A DNA stretch of 48,060 nt from Ruminococcus sp. (GTDB lineage Bacteria > Bacillota > Clostridia > Oscillospirales > Ruminococcaceae). The notes beneath the pieces are model-generated. The model ran no database searches. It was not told the origin of the DNA and worked only from the letters and a program-made list of their open reading frames with translations. Of the stretch, positions 7,515 through 15,869 are shown in pieces; positions within the stretch are counted from its first letter, which is position 1, and each line of letters opens with the position of its first letter. The stretch spans positions 3,836 to 51,895 of the forward strand of contig JAAVHM010000014.1 in assembly GCA_014799675.1 (NCBI GenBank), read 5' to 3'. The position numbers and the translations under genes are program-made.

Positions 7515-8045
7515 TTAATACGGTAACTTTTCAAAAACCGCCCTGTAGACCTTGGATTTAAACTCACAGCTCCCGTCGATTTTTTGATATGAACCGTATC
7601 CCGAAAAGGTCAAGCCGCACTTTTCCATTACCCTGCCCGAAGCGGGATTGCCCACAGCGTGCTGTGCCATAAATTTTCTTGCGCCGCAGCTTTCAAAGGC
7701 GTACTTTATCATAGCTTTGGTCGCTTCGGTACAATAGCCCTTGTTCCAGCAGTCGAAGCGGAAGCAGTAGCCAAATTCCCAAAAGCCGTCAGTTGCTTCA
7801 TCAGGCGATTTGCTTAGATGTATGTCCCCGCTGCCCATAAGCAGACCGTCCGACTTCCTTACAAAGCCCCATATGCCGCTGCTGCCGTTTTCCAGCCACT
7901 CACGCACTTGCTCCGCCGAGGAATAGGTGCTGTAGTTCATATACTTTGTGACACGTTCATCTCCCGTCCATTGAAAGACAGCCTCCGCGTCGTCAACAGT
8001 CAGGGGACGGAGTATCAGACGTTCCGTCTCAATTGTCGGAATCAT
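7515..8045 (-). CDS. GNAT family N-acetyltransferase (RimJ/RimL-like)
   Basis: 176 residues, starting IPTIETERLILRPLTVDDAEAVFQW, the typical opening of RimJ/RimL-type acetyltransferases; the acetyl-CoA region is YCFRFDCWNKGYCTEATKAMIKYAFE (about residues 95-120) and a conserved VGNPASGRVMEKCGL follows. Such enzymes transfer acetyl groups to amino groups of proteins or small molecules; the substrate here cannot be told. The ATG at 8045 is chosen because the predicted transcription start is about 8097; an earlier start at 8099 would lie at or upstream of it. Confidence 0.9.
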   Translation of the reverse strand: MIPTIETERLILRPLTVDDAEAVFQWTGDERVTKYMNYSTYSSAEQVREWLENGSSGIWGFVRKSDGLLMGSGDIHLSKSPDEATDGFWEFGYCFRFDCWNKGYCTEATKAMIKYAFESCGARKFMAQHAVGNPASGRVMEKCGLTFSGYGSYQKIDGSCEFKSKVYRAVFEKLPY

Positions 8046-8103
8046 TGCAATACACTCTCCTTGTGTTTTTGTCAGTCTAAAGCTGTTCCAAAACAACATA
8101 GTA

Positions 8104-8132
8104 ATTATACCATAATATCAAAATTTAGTCAA
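8104..8132 (-). promoter_or_regulatory. sigma-A promoter of the RimJ/RimL-like gene
   Basis: Minus strand TTGACT (8127-8132), 17-base spacer, TATAAT (8104-8109). Confidence 0.88.
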
Positions 8133-8166
8133 TCGGGAAATGGATATAAATTTTCCCCGCTTACGT

Positions 8167-8205
8167 AAAACAGACAGATACCTCATAAAAGCATCTGTCT
8201 GTTTT
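8167..8205 (-). terminator. hairpin terminator after the second GNAT gene
   Basis: A 13-base perfect stem, AAAACAGACAGAT with ATCTGTCTGTTTT, around a 13-base loop. It begins 20 bases after the stop codon at 8226. Confidence 0.8.
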
Positions 8206-8225
8206 GTATGCCGCCTGACATATTT

Positions 8226-8696
8226 TCAATCGGACAAAAAATATTTTTTCATATAAGTATATTCGGAAACCGTCTCTTTAAATCCCAGCGTATCATATAA
8301 ATGATAGCCGTCCCTTGTGGCTTTTAAGTCCACAAAATCCAGTCCGAATTTTTCCGCGTCTGACAGAAGCTCCTGCATTACACGCTTTGCAAGACCCTTT
8401 CGCCTGTAATTCGGAAGCGTGTAAACATTATAGACCGTCCCCGTTCTTCCTGTGATAAAGCTGGGATTTGCAGGCTTTTCCGTTATCACCAAAAAGGCGC
8501 AGGAAACTATAACGCCGTCCTTAGCCGTATAAACGAAAATATCTTTATTCAAATGCTTTTCAAAATATTCGGGCAGGACGCTTATCAGCTTTTGCCTTGT
8601 GTCCTCCGATAAGCCGCCGTGGTCTTCCTCAATATATGCCATTCGCATATCGACCAACGCAGGTATTTCCTCTGCGGTTGCCTTTTCAAATATCAT
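8226..8696 (-). CDS. GNAT family N-acetyltransferase
   Basis: 156 residues. The acetyl-CoA-binding core is TVYNVYTLPNYRRKGLAKRVMQELLSDAEKFG (about residues 85-115; the R-x-x-G-x-A loop is RRKGLA), followed by LKATRDGYHLYDTLGFKE, the usual end of the fold. The substrate is unknown. GGAGG precedes the ATG. It is 36 bases downstream of the AT-rich gene at 8733 and may share its transcript. Confidence 0.9.
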   Translation of the reverse strand: MIFEKATAEEIPALVDMRMAYIEEDHGGLSEDTRQKLISVLPEYFEKHLNKDIFVYTAKDGVIVSCAFLVITEKPANPSFITGRTGTVYNVYTLPNYRRKGLAKRVMQELLSDAEKFGLDFVDLKATRDGYHLYDTLGFKETVSEYTYMKKYFLSD

Positions 8697-8732
8697 ATGT
8701 ACGCCTCCGTAAGCTTAGTATAGCTTTATAAT

Positions 8733-9206
8733 TTACTGCAATTTTATTTTATCTGAATAATAATTCAGCCATTTTGAATTTTCACAGCAATAAAAAATCA
8801 TATCAAAATGATGATTGATAGCTATAAACCAATCTAAATCATCATTGAAAATATATACTTCATCTAATTCCCAATAAAAATGCGTCAAAATATCTGTCAA
8901 ATCATTCCTGCTCAATTGTAATATGACGTGCTTGTCATTATCGTCAAAGCAATAACTGTCTATTGCAATTAAATATTTATCTTCAGTAAATATTTCTTTG
9001 ATAGCATTATGGTATTCATTTTGCCTACAGCTTAATTTTTTTTGTGAAATAAATTTCGGAGATTTATAATTACTCCATAAATAATGAATTTCTTTTTTAT
9101 CGGCAATTGAACATAATTTTTCTAACAGCGAAATATTATTTTCATTTTCTAAAAATAACGGTCTGTCCAAAGACAAAGCATAATTCAAAAATTCGTCATA
9201 TGTCAA
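8733..9206 (-). CDS. AT-rich hypothetical protein
   Basis: About 157 residues, acidic and rich in Asn, Asp, Tyr and Ile, with no signal peptide or membrane segment. Motifs such as HFYWELDEVYIFNDDLDWFIAINHHFDMIFYC give it the look of small immunity-type or DUF6756-like proteins, but I cannot confirm a family. I prefer the TTG at 9204-9206, 8 bases after GGAG, over the GTG at 9215 that overlaps GGAG. The DNA is plainly more A+T-rich than the genes around it, which suggests separate acquisition. Confidence 0.75.
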   Translation of the reverse strand: MTYDEFLNYALSLDRPLFLENENNISLLEKLCSIADKKEIHYLWSNYKSPKFISQKKLSCRQNEYHNAIKEIFTEDKYLIAIDSYCFDDNDKHVILQLSRNDLTDILTHFYWELDEVYIFNDDLDWFIAINHHFDMIFYCCENSKWLNYYSDKIKLQ

Positions 9207-9260
9207 TCTTCTCACTCCAATTAATATTGGTTTTTAATAAAAAATGTTAATTGTATTATT

Positions 9261-9296
9261 AAAACGAAAATCGTCCCGAACAAGTCAAGACGATTT
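9261..9296 (-). terminator. terminator of the tRNA-Leu gene
   Basis: Minus strand stem AAATCGTC with GACGATTT followed by TCGTTTT, just downstream of the tRNA 3' end. Confidence 0.82.
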
Positions 9297-9302
9297 CCCT
9301 GC

Positions 9303-9386
9303 TGGTGCGGGTAACAGGACTTGAACCTGCACGTCGGGGACACCAGATCCTAAGTCTGGCGCGTCTGCCAATTCCGCCATACCCGC
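9303..9386 (-). tRNA. tRNA-Leu (anticodon TAG)
   Basis: The 84-base gene folds as a class II tRNA: acceptor stem GCGGGTA with TACCCGC, discriminator A and encoded CCA; anticodon stem CCAGA with TCTGG around CTTAGGA, giving anticodon TAG (leucine CUN codons); a long variable arm; and a T loop GTTCAAGTC. It has its own promoter and terminator. Confidence 0.97.
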
Positions 9387-9399
9387 ATATTATACTTGT

Positions 9400-9428
9400 A
9401 TTATATCAGAAAACACATATTTTGTCAA
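9400..9428 (-). promoter_or_regulatory. sigma-A promoter of tRNA-Leu
   Basis: Minus strand TTGACA (9423-9428), 17-base spacer, TATAAT (9400-9405); the tRNA begins about 14 bases after the -10 box. Confidence 0.92.
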
Positions 9429-9443
9429 GCCATACGCCAAAAC

Positions 9444-9472
9444 TTGACTTTTTTCAGAATATGTGGTATAAT
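9444..9472 (+). promoter_or_regulatory. sigma-A promoter of the AIM24-family gene
   Basis: Plus strand TTGACT (9444-9449), 17-base spacer, TATAAT (9467-9472). It is divergent from the tRNA promoter; the two -35 boxes are 15 bases apart. Confidence 0.9.
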
Positions 9473-9508
9473 TATTTTATAAAAATTTATTGAAAAGGGG
9501 CAGTTACC

Positions 9509-10189
9509 ATGCAGTATGAAATCAAAGGCACGCCGTTTCCCGTTGTGATTTGCAGGCTTGAACCGAACGAGACCGTTTGCTGTCAGAGGGGCGGTATGTC
9601 ATGGATGTCGCCCAATATGCAGATGTCCACAAACGCAGGCGGAGGTATCGGCAAGATGTTCTCCCGCGCGGTTTCGGGCGAATCAATGTTCCAGAACAAA
9701 TACACCGCTGTGGGCGGCGTTGGTGAGATAGCTTTCGCTTCCTCCGTACCGGGACACATTCTTCCCGTTGAGATCTCCGCGTCTCGGACTATCGTTGCTC
9801 AGAAGTCCGCATACCTTGCTTCAAGTCCCGACGTTGACCTTAGTATTTTCTTCCAGAAAAAGCTTGGCGCAGGCTTCTTCGGCGGCGAGGGCTTTATTAT
9901 GCAGAAGCTTAGCGGAAGCGGCATTGCGTTCCTTGAAATTGACGGAAGCATTGTTGAGTACGACCTTGCTCAAAACGAGTCAATACTTGTTGACACGGGT
10001 TATCTTGCGGCTATGGACGCCACCTGCTCCATTGACATTGAGACCGTAAAGGGTATCGGCAACGCTCTGTTCGGCGGCGAGGGATTTTTCAACACAAGAG
10101 TAAGCGGTCCGGGGCACGTTTGGTTACAGACAATGCCTATTTCGTCCATTGCAGGCTCTATCAGACCTTACATACCGACAGGAAATTGA
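9509..10189 (+). CDS. AIM24 / TIGR00266 family protein
   Basis: 226 residues, nearly all beta strand and glycine-rich. The N-terminal QYEIKGTPFPVVICRLEPNETV and the repeated FFGGEGF (about residue 132) and LFGGEGFF (about residue 190) are hallmarks of the AIM24 family (PF01987). Bacterial members form trimeric double-stranded beta-helix proteins; the molecular role is not known. Own promoter, GGGG ribosome site, monocistronic. No clear terminator seen in 10190-10271. Confidence 0.93.
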   Translation: MQYEIKGTPFPVVICRLEPNETVCCQRGGMSWMSPNMQMSTNAGGGIGKMFSRAVSGESMFQNKYTAVGGVGEIAFASSVPGHILPVEISASRTIVAQKSAYLASSPDVDLSIFFQKKLGAGFFGGEGFIMQKLSGSGIAFLEIDGSIVEYDLAQNESILVDTGYLAAMDATCSIDIETVKGIGNALFGGEGFFNTRVSGPGHVWLQTMPISSIAGSIRPYIPTGN

Positions 10190-10271
10190 TTTGCATAATA
10201 ACGATCAAGTCCGAGAATTTTTTGTTTTCTGACTTTTTGTTTTTATTAAACTTTCAAATCGCCTGTGTAAT

Positions 10272-10664
10272 TCATAAAAGCATGAACTTTTTGCTCACGT
10301 CCGCCTTAAATTCTCCCTCAAAATCGGAATACTCCGCCGCAAGGGTGTAGGTGTCGTCGATTTCCAAATCCACAAAGCCCCGATACGCCTTTGCCGTACC
10401 GAAATTTTCAACAACGCCGCCTTTGGAATTATACAGCACGAAATTGACCGTGCCGCTTTTAACGTTTGTATTTAGAGAAATTCTTACCCTGTCGCCGCTG
10501 CTGCCCTTGAAAGAAACTTCTGAGCTTGCGGTTTTGGCTTCTCCGACAGGGACGCTCATGCTGATATTTCCCAAGGGCTTGTTTTTCATAAGAATGACCG
10601 TTGTCAGGACTGCTCCAAGCAGGACTGCCGATGATATTGATATTACTGCGATTTTCTTTTTCAT
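10272..10664 (-). CDS. small membrane-anchored extracytoplasmic protein
   Basis: 130 residues: a basic start (MKKK), a hydrophobic helix to about residue 26 with no lipobox, then a beta-rich soluble part (SGTVNFVLYNSKGGVVENFG) likely outside the membrane. The ATG overlaps the stop of the preceding CPBP gene in an ATGA, so translation is coupled. No family recognised. As the third gene of the operon it may be a partner or a target of the two CPBP proteases; that is inference. Confidence 0.82.
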   Translation of the reverse strand: MKKKIAVISISSAVLLGAVLTTVILMKNKPLGNISMSVPVGEAKTASSEVSFKGSSGDRVRISLNTNVKSGTVNFVLYNSKGGVVENFGTAKAYRGFVDLEIDDTYTLAAEYSDFEGEFKADVSKKFMLL

Positions 10665-11524
10665 ATTTTTTGCACCTCCAAATGCTTTTTCTCGGGAACA
10701 TATTTTATAAAAATAATTGCGGCTATAACCGTAAAACCTATTCCGCCGACAATTCCGACCGCACTCGGACCAATAAACGGGTTTGGTTTCGTCTGCATAA
10801 AAAGCACCGACGGCGAAAACTTATCCATTGCGTTGAGCGCGGCATGGAAAACAACGGGACACCACACCGACTGTGTTTTTGAAAACAAAAATGCTTCAAT
10901 AATTCCGAGAATAACACAATGTACCGTCATTGCGAAAATTCCCAATATTTGGTGTTCGCTGCCGTAGTTGAAGCCCATTGCAATTATGGGGGCGTGCCAA
11001 AGTCCCCAAATTACACCGTCGATTATTACAGCGGTTCTGTAACTGAATTTTTGGTTAAGTTTCGGTAGCAGGTAACCTCTCCATGCAAATTCTTCTCCGA
11101 GACATTGGAGAAGTCCCATGATAGGATTTATCAGTACCGCCAGCGGTATCATGACCGCAAGCTGTTTGAAATATTCCGTAACTGTTTCGCTGCCTGTTTC
11201 CAAAGCGTATTGGGACAAAAGCGGCTCCCAATTGTTTCTGAAAATCAGAAAATACACGGCTGCTCCCGCATAAGCGGCGACGGGCGTTCCCAAATAAGCC
11301 GCAAGATACCATTTCAAATTACCCTTAAAATGCGGCTTCAAGTACAGATCTGCAAAGCCCTCCTTTGTGACAAGCCTTGTAATTATCACGCTTGCCGCAG
11401 GGGTAAACATCAAAATTGTAAGGAAAATATTATTCCCGTAAACATAGTACAAGCCGCTGAAAATTGCCAACAATATTAACGCTGAAATTCCAAAACAAAT
11501 AAATCTTTTTTTCTCAATATTCAT
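10661..11524 (-). CDS. CPBP family intramembrane metalloprotease 2
   Basis: 287 residues with about eight membrane segments. The CPBP (Rce1/CAAX-type) motifs are clear: EEFAWRGYLLPKL (motif 1, EExxxR), GLWHAPII (motif 2, histidine) and the later PVVFHAALNA (motif 3, histidine/asparagine). Such proteins cleave substrates in the membrane or act in bacteriocin immunity. The ATG at 11524 follows GGGAGG; the open frame upstream of it is a shadow of the previous gene. It overlaps both neighbours by 4 bases. Confidence 0.92.
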   Translation of the reverse strand: MNIEKKRFICFGISALILLAIFSGLYYVYGNNIFLTILMFTPAASVIITRLVTKEGFADLYLKPHFKGNLKWYLAAYLGTPVAAYAGAAVYFLIFRNNWEPLLSQYALETGSETVTEYFKQLAVMIPLAVLINPIMGLLQCLGEEFAWRGYLLPKLNQKFSYRTAVIIDGVIWGLWHAPIIAMGFNYGSEHQILGIFAMTVHCVILGIIEAFLFSKTQSVWCPVVFHAALNAMDKFSPSVLFMQTKPNPFIGPSAVGIVGGIGFTVIAAIIFIKYVPEKKHLEVQKI

Positions 11525-12381
11525 GCTGCTTCCCTCCCATGTTTTTTCAGCAAAATTACTGCAATCACCGTAAAAATAAGATACGCCCCTATGGAGACAA
11601 CGGAAGCCTCCGCGCCGAACTCCCCTCCCGTGATAAGGACATTTTTTGTTTCCAGCACATAGTTGAATATGCAGCTGTCCATAGGTTCGGTATAAATATT
11701 CAGAATACCGCTTGCCATGCACATATTCCATATGGCGTGCATAAACGCTGACGACCAGATACTGCCGCTTTCGTATGTTACGAGTGAAAAAAGTATTCCC
11801 ACGATACTTCCCGCAACAAGAAGCTGGATAAAGCTGACAAGAGACAGCTTCCCGTTCAAAGCGTGAGCCGCACCGAACAGCGCGGAGGGTACAATTACCG
11901 CCACGACCTTATTCCAGCGCATTTCAAGGGCTTTCATAATGACACCGCGGAAAACGGCTTCCTCAACCGCGCCAACGGCAAGTCCCGCAACAAATACCGA
12001 GGTGGTTATGCTGTCTGCGATTTGCGCGCCGTCCATTTCGGGGTTGTCCCAATGACCTGCTGTCATTAGAAGTCCGAAAATCACGATCGCGGGCATGATA
12101 AACGCCGACACAGCCCAAATCGGCTTGATTTTGCAGCTTGTGATACGGCAGTCCGAAAGGGTCGCGCCGAGAATTTTCCCGCAGATTATTTTCAGAACGA
12201 CAAGCGCAAGCAGCGGGTACAGAATTGCTGCAAGGACGTTCCCTGCGGCTTTTGGAAGTCCGAGGACGATAATTCCGCTTCCTGCAAGCATTGCAAGAAG
12301 TTGGGTAACGACCAATGCCGCTATTGCCGATAATGCTCCCACAACCGCGCGCCATGCGGGGATTTTTTCTGTTTTGTTCAT
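11521..12381 (-). CDS. CPBP family intramembrane metalloprotease 1
   Basis: 286 residues with about seven to eight membrane segments. Motif 1 is VEEAVFRGVIMKAL, motif 2 SALFGAAHALN and motif 3 AFMHAIWNMCMA, the standard CPBP set. It differs strongly from the CPBP protein downstream, so the pair is not a recent duplication. First gene of a three-gene operon linked by two ATGA overlaps. Substrate unknown; no bacteriocin gene is seen nearby. GGAGTG precedes the ATG. Confidence 0.92.
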   Translation of the reverse strand: MNKTEKIPAWRAVVGALSAIAALVVTQLLAMLAGSGIIVLGLPKAAGNVLAAILYPLLALVVLKIICGKILGATLSDCRITSCKIKPIWAVSAFIMPAIVIFGLLMTAGHWDNPEMDGAQIADSITTSVFVAGLAVGAVEEAVFRGVIMKALEMRWNKVVAVIVPSALFGAAHALNGKLSLVSFIQLLVAGSIVGILFSLVTYESGSIWSSAFMHAIWNMCMASGILNIYTEPMDSCIFNYVLETKNVLITGGEFGAEASVVSIGAYLIFTVIAVILLKKHGREAA

Positions 12382-12410
12382 ATTAACACTCCTAATTTTT
12401 ATTTTATAAT

Positions 12411-12439
12411 ATTATATAATATATAGTATAGGAGTGCAA
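12411..12439 (-). promoter_or_regulatory. promoter of the CPBP operon
   Basis: Minus strand TTGCAC (12434-12439), 17-base spacer, TATAAT (12411-12416), in a very A/T-rich stretch. Confidence 0.75.
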
Positions 12440-12460
12440 GCAATTTTAGTTTGCATTTGC

Positions 12461-12491
12461 AAAAAAATTACGCAACTATCGGTTGCGTAAT
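12461..12491 (-). terminator. intrinsic terminator after the 12517-13317 lipoprotein
   Basis: Minus strand stem ATTACGCAAC with GTTGCGTAAT (10 bases), loop of 5, then TTTTTT. Confidence 0.92.
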
Positions 12492-12516
12492 AAAATCAAT
12501 TTAAAATTAACATTGG

Positions 12517-13317
12517 CTACTGCTCGTCGCCATAATTGCCTTTGGAAAAATCCCAAAGCTGCCATGTCCAATTTCCGTAAACATCGCTGTAGGCTACCCT
12601 GCGCAAAAATTCCGCCGCATTGTCGTCAAGTATATGTCTGCCGTCCGCTGACGCAAAAACCGCCGTTTTTCTGCCGTCCCTCAAAGGGTAAAGATAAACA
12701 ATAATGTCGAACTCGGGATCGACCGCAGGGACGGTTTCATCATACGGTCTTACGTAATAATCGCTGTCCCAGTCAATTGCGGCAAAATCTTCCATTAGCA
12801 TTTCATAGCTCATCTGCGAAAAAATATTTCCCACAGTCTTAACGTTTTCCGCCAAATCCCAAACAGAATTATCGCAGGAATAAAGCTTGCGGGTAAATGC
12901 GTTTTCGTCAAAGGTATCGCTTTCCGAAGTTCTGTAGGTCATGGTATAGACCGTGCCGTCCTCAAGAATACAGAAAAAATAACTGGCGGATTCGTCCATA
13001 AAGCCGTCGTGATATACCCAGCCCTCCGCGGTCAGCAGCAGGTTGTCAACAGTCAGTTCCATAGCATTTGCAGGGTCATAGGGCGTTGTTTCGGTAAGCG
13101 TGACAGTTGTTTTCGCAGAGGTAACAATTTTTTTCTGTGTGGTCGTAACGGTTGTTTCCTCATTTTTTTCGGTATTGACCGTACTTGCTTCCGTTGTTTC
13201 AGAAACCGTTGTAACGCTTGTTTCTGTGGTTTCTGTCTCGCCGCTTGTGTCATTTTCTCCGCAGGAGGTCATGGTTACTGCAATAAGAAGCGCTGCCAAA
13301 AGCTTGGATTTTTTCAT
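12517..13317 (-). CDS. lipoprotein with Thr/Glu-rich linker
   Basis: 266 residues. Signal peptide with lipobox MTSC (KLLAALLIAVTMTSCGEN), then a Thr/Ser/Glu/Val linker of about 60 residues (TETTETSVTTVSETTEAST), then an unrecognised globular part of about 190 residues with many aromatic and acidic residues. The ATG at 13317 is used because AAGGA lies 10 bases upstream; the GTG at 13326 is too close. The same layout recurs in the genes at 40927 and 45056. Likely cell-surface exposed; function unknown. It sits downstream of the Ter locus but has its own terminator. Confidence 0.85.
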   Translation of the reverse strand: MKKSKLLAALLIAVTMTSCGENDTSGETETTETSVTTVSETTEASTVNTEKNEETTVTTTQKKIVTSAKTTVTLTETTPYDPANAMELTVDNLLLTAEGWVYHDGFMDESASYFFCILEDGTVYTMTYRTSESDTFDENAFTRKLYSCDNSVWDLAENVKTVGNIFSQMSYEMLMEDFAAIDWDSDYYVRPYDETVPAVDPEFDIIVYLYPLRDGRKTAVFASADGRHILDDNAAEFLRRVAYSDVYGNWTWQLWDFSKGNYGDEQ

Positions 13318-13415
13318 TTTTATCACGTCCTTTCTTATCTTTAATACAATTTAAAAGGGCGAAATTTTTCATATTAAATGTTAATTTTTTACGAAAATTT
13401 ATGTGCAATATAATG

Positions 13416-14516
13416 TCAAATCGTATTAAAAAGTCCCCTGTTAAAATCGGCTATCTTCTTAAAATCCATATCGTCGGTAATGGAAGCCACCCCACCCGCC
13501 TGACTAAAAGTGCCAAGCAAAGGCACATTTTCAAAAGCCGTGCCGATCAGTTCCTTTGAAGCCGCCCACGAAAATTTTTCCGCAAAAATTACCTTGATGT
13601 CCCTGCCGAAATAGCTTTCTATCTTGTAATCAACAGGCTCGGTAAGTCCGCTTGCGTTGTGAAGCTCCGCCGTAAGAGCCTGCGCTTCGGCAAGCTTTTC
13701 CTCCCGCTGTGAAAGGCTTTCTGCGGACAATGCGCCGCTTATCGCCTGCTTGATTTTATCGTCAATATCAAGTTTTCCGAAAGCCGTCCCGAACCATTTG
13801 CTGTAGGGCGCATACGCTTCCTTATACAAAAAGCACAGCCGCATAAGACGTTCGCAAATTCTTGAGCATATTATTTTTGAACCGATATCGTCCCCGCACT
13901 CGCCGCAGCGTTTTACAAAGGCTTGCTCCGAGGCGATTATTTCCCAGTTTGATGCGATAAGGTACAGCTTCACATCTTTCGGGTAAAATTTTATTTTTGA
14001 AATTATTTCGGCGCAGTTCAAACCGTCAGTAAAAAATTTTCCCGACACAAGCGAAAGAAGCCTGTGTTCGGAAAAGGAAAGCCACTCATGTGGCTTGATA
14101 TTATCGAGGTCGGCTGTGCCAATTTCCTCTGTCAAAAATTCCTCAAAGGTCTTAATAAAAACAAGCGAGTTGACCCTTCCCGTACCGATAAGCTTAGGCT
14201 TTTGGACGCCGTTGTCGTTGGGGTTCGGCTCGGTGAAATTCACGCTGTACCCCTCATAAGTATAGGGAAGCCCGCTGCACAAAGCCTGAAAAATTTCGTC
14301 CTTTAGTGAAATATCTTCCTTGCTCAAAAACATATAAAAGCGGGGTCCCCACATATGGTCGGTGGAAATCGGGTCGTCGTACCCCAGCACGTCAGAGCCG
14401 TAGCCTATCAGCCCCGCGGAATATTTCAGCTTGGGAAAATTTTCCTCAATAATTTTTTTGGCGCAGGTGTTGAAAAAGCTTTCGCAAAGCTCCATTCCCT
14501 TTATAAATTTGGTCAT
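13416..14516 (-). CDS. DUF4037 nucleotidyltransferase-like protein
   Basis: 366 residues. The N-terminal GYGSDVLGYDDPISTDHMWGPR (about residues 37-60) is the DUF4037 signature, a GS...D-H-x-W-G-P-R pattern reminiscent of the nucleotidyltransferase fold. The C-terminal half is helical, and the CGECGDD...CSRICERLMRLCF stretch is Cys-rich. The family has no established activity. It is the last gene of the Ter-type operon, 12 bases after the TerD fusion, with AAGGAG before the ATG. Whether it belongs functionally to the Ter system or only shares the transcript is open. Confidence 0.9.
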   Translation of the reverse strand: MTKFIKGMELCESFFNTCAKKIIEENFPKLKYSAGLIGYGSDVLGYDDPISTDHMWGPRFYMFLSKEDISLKDEIFQALCSGLPYTYEGYSVNFTEPNPNDNGVQKPKLIGTGRVNSLVFIKTFEEFLTEEIGTADLDNIKPHEWLSFSEHRLLSLVSGKFFTDGLNCAEIISKIKFYPKDVKLYLIASNWEIIASEQAFVKRCGECGDDIGSKIICSRICERLMRLCFLYKEAYAPYSKWFGTAFGKLDIDDKIKQAISGALSAESLSQREEKLAEAQALTAELHNASGLTEPVDYKIESYFGRDIKVIFAEKFSWAASKELIGTAFENVPLLGTFSQAGGVASITDDMDFKKIADFNRGLFNTI

Positions 14517-14528
14517 TTAAAAATCTCC

Positions 14529-15851
14529 TTAATCCGCAACGATAACCCCATAGCTTTTGCAAATGTCGGACAGCTTCATTGCAACGCCCTTGCCCGAGGG
14601 GACAAGCTCCCAAACGCCGTCCACACGTTCAAAGCCGCAGGCAAGTATCGTCCTGCAATTGATATTTTTTTCAAGCTTCATTCTCATACGGACGCCGTTT
14701 TCGCAGAGGAAGCTTATTTCGCCGTCGATAAGCTTGCTGAACTGCTGCCAATGCTTGTCGCCGTAAATCGAAAACAGCAGGGTCATATGGTTCACGTCCG
14801 CGGGGATACTGCGGAAGTCGATAAACATTGCACGTTCGCCGTTTGCGCTGTCGTTCATGTAGCGGACGCTGCCGCAGGGCGACTGCATATTTCCGAAAAA
14901 TATCATGTCGTTATTTCCCCCGACCTTGCCCCTGTCATTCAGCATGAACAGGTACGCGTCAATGTCAAGCTTCATTCGCATTCCTCTGCAAAGCAGTTCT
15001 ATGCGGTACTCTCTCGGCGCAAGGGGTATCCTCCTGCCGCTGAAAATTTCCGTTTCGTCTGCCTTGGAATAGTTCAGCCTTTCGCTGCGCTTTGGGTTAC
15101 GCTCCTCCTCGGTAAGAACAACACGCTCGCTGTCGGGCGCGGGCATTGCCGACAGGCTTGCTATATCAAGCCCGTCAAGCATTTTCTGATAATTGTATGG
15201 AGCTTCCCTGTCCACCGAATAGAGCATATAATTCTGCGGGGACGGCTCGTCTGCGCCGCCCGCTTCGCCGCTTATGAAAATTTTCCTCGTTATGCCTGTC
15301 ACTGACGAGGTTATAAAAATATTTCCGTAAATAATTGAACCGCTGCGAAATTTCCCGGCGGTAACGGTTATATTGTTGTAGCCTCTTGAAAGTGTATCCT
15401 GGGAAAGCTTTACATCATAAATGCCGCAGCGTATTTCCGCCTCAACGGGAGAATATATCTCCATGGAAAAGGACTCCCTGCGTTCCGCGGGAAGCCTGCC
15501 CAGATCAAGCATTTTGGGGAAGCCCCAGTACTGCTCTTCACCCTGTATGCCAAGAACAGAACCGTTTACCTCAACCTCCGAAAAGACAGCGTTTTTGCCG
15601 CGGCAATAAACCGAGATATACTGCTGCTCGGGAATATTGTCGGAGGTAAGCTCCACCTTTAAATTGTTTACCGTAACAACCTCCGCTTCTATAACAAGCA
15701 CAGGACCCGACGAATTCCACAAAAGCGCGCCGCCGCCGTTTACCGTGCAGCTTTTGCGTATGAAAAATCTTCCCTCGAACTCTCCGCAGGGGAGGTTCAC
15801 AACGCCGCCCTTTGGATCGTCCAGAAGCTTTTGTATATCAATGCCCGACAA
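14529..15851 (-). CDS. beta-helix/TerD-domain fusion protein
   Basis: 440 residues in three parts. Residues 1-105 look like a right-handed beta-helix (GGVVNLPCGEFEGRFFI, CTVNGGGALLW, VVTVNNLKVE, AVFSEVEVNGSV). Residues 120-200 look like a beta-sandwich. Residues 280-440 are a TerD domain: LDIDAYLFMLNDRGKV, then the calcium-site region MIFFGNMQSPCGSVRYMND and DFRSIPADVNHMTLLFSIY. TerD proteins bind calcium and take part in stress and tellurite-resistance systems. The start is TTG at 15851, 7 bases after AGGTGG. It follows the ATPase-like gene by 115 bases that carry a repeat. No signal peptide, so cytoplasmic. Confidence 0.88.
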   Translation of the reverse strand: MSGIDIQKLLDDPKGGVVNLPCGEFEGRFFIRKSCTVNGGGALLWNSSGPVLVIEAEVVTVNNLKVELTSDNIPEQQYISVYCRGKNAVFSEVEVNGSVLGIQGEEQYWGFPKMLDLGRLPAERRESFSMEIYSPVEAEIRCGIYDVKLSQDTLSRGYNNITVTAGKFRSGSIIYGNIFITSSVTGITRKIFISGEAGGADEPSPQNYMLYSVDREAPYNYQKMLDGLDIASLSAMPAPDSERVVLTEEERNPKRSERLNYSKADETEIFSGRRIPLAPREYRIELLCRGMRMKLDIDAYLFMLNDRGKVGGNNDMIFFGNMQSPCGSVRYMNDSANGERAMFIDFRSIPADVNHMTLLFSIYGDKHWQQFSKLIDGEISFLCENGVRMRMKLEKNINCRTILACGFERVDGVWELVPSGKGVAMKLSDICKSYGVIVAD

Positions 15852-15869
15852 TATAACACCACCTTTTAA

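Noticed and set aside
11525..11731. Upstream extension of the second CPBP protein
   Set aside because: The extra residues are an out-of-frame reading of the previous gene; the ATG at 11524 has a strong ribosome site and an ATGA overlap.
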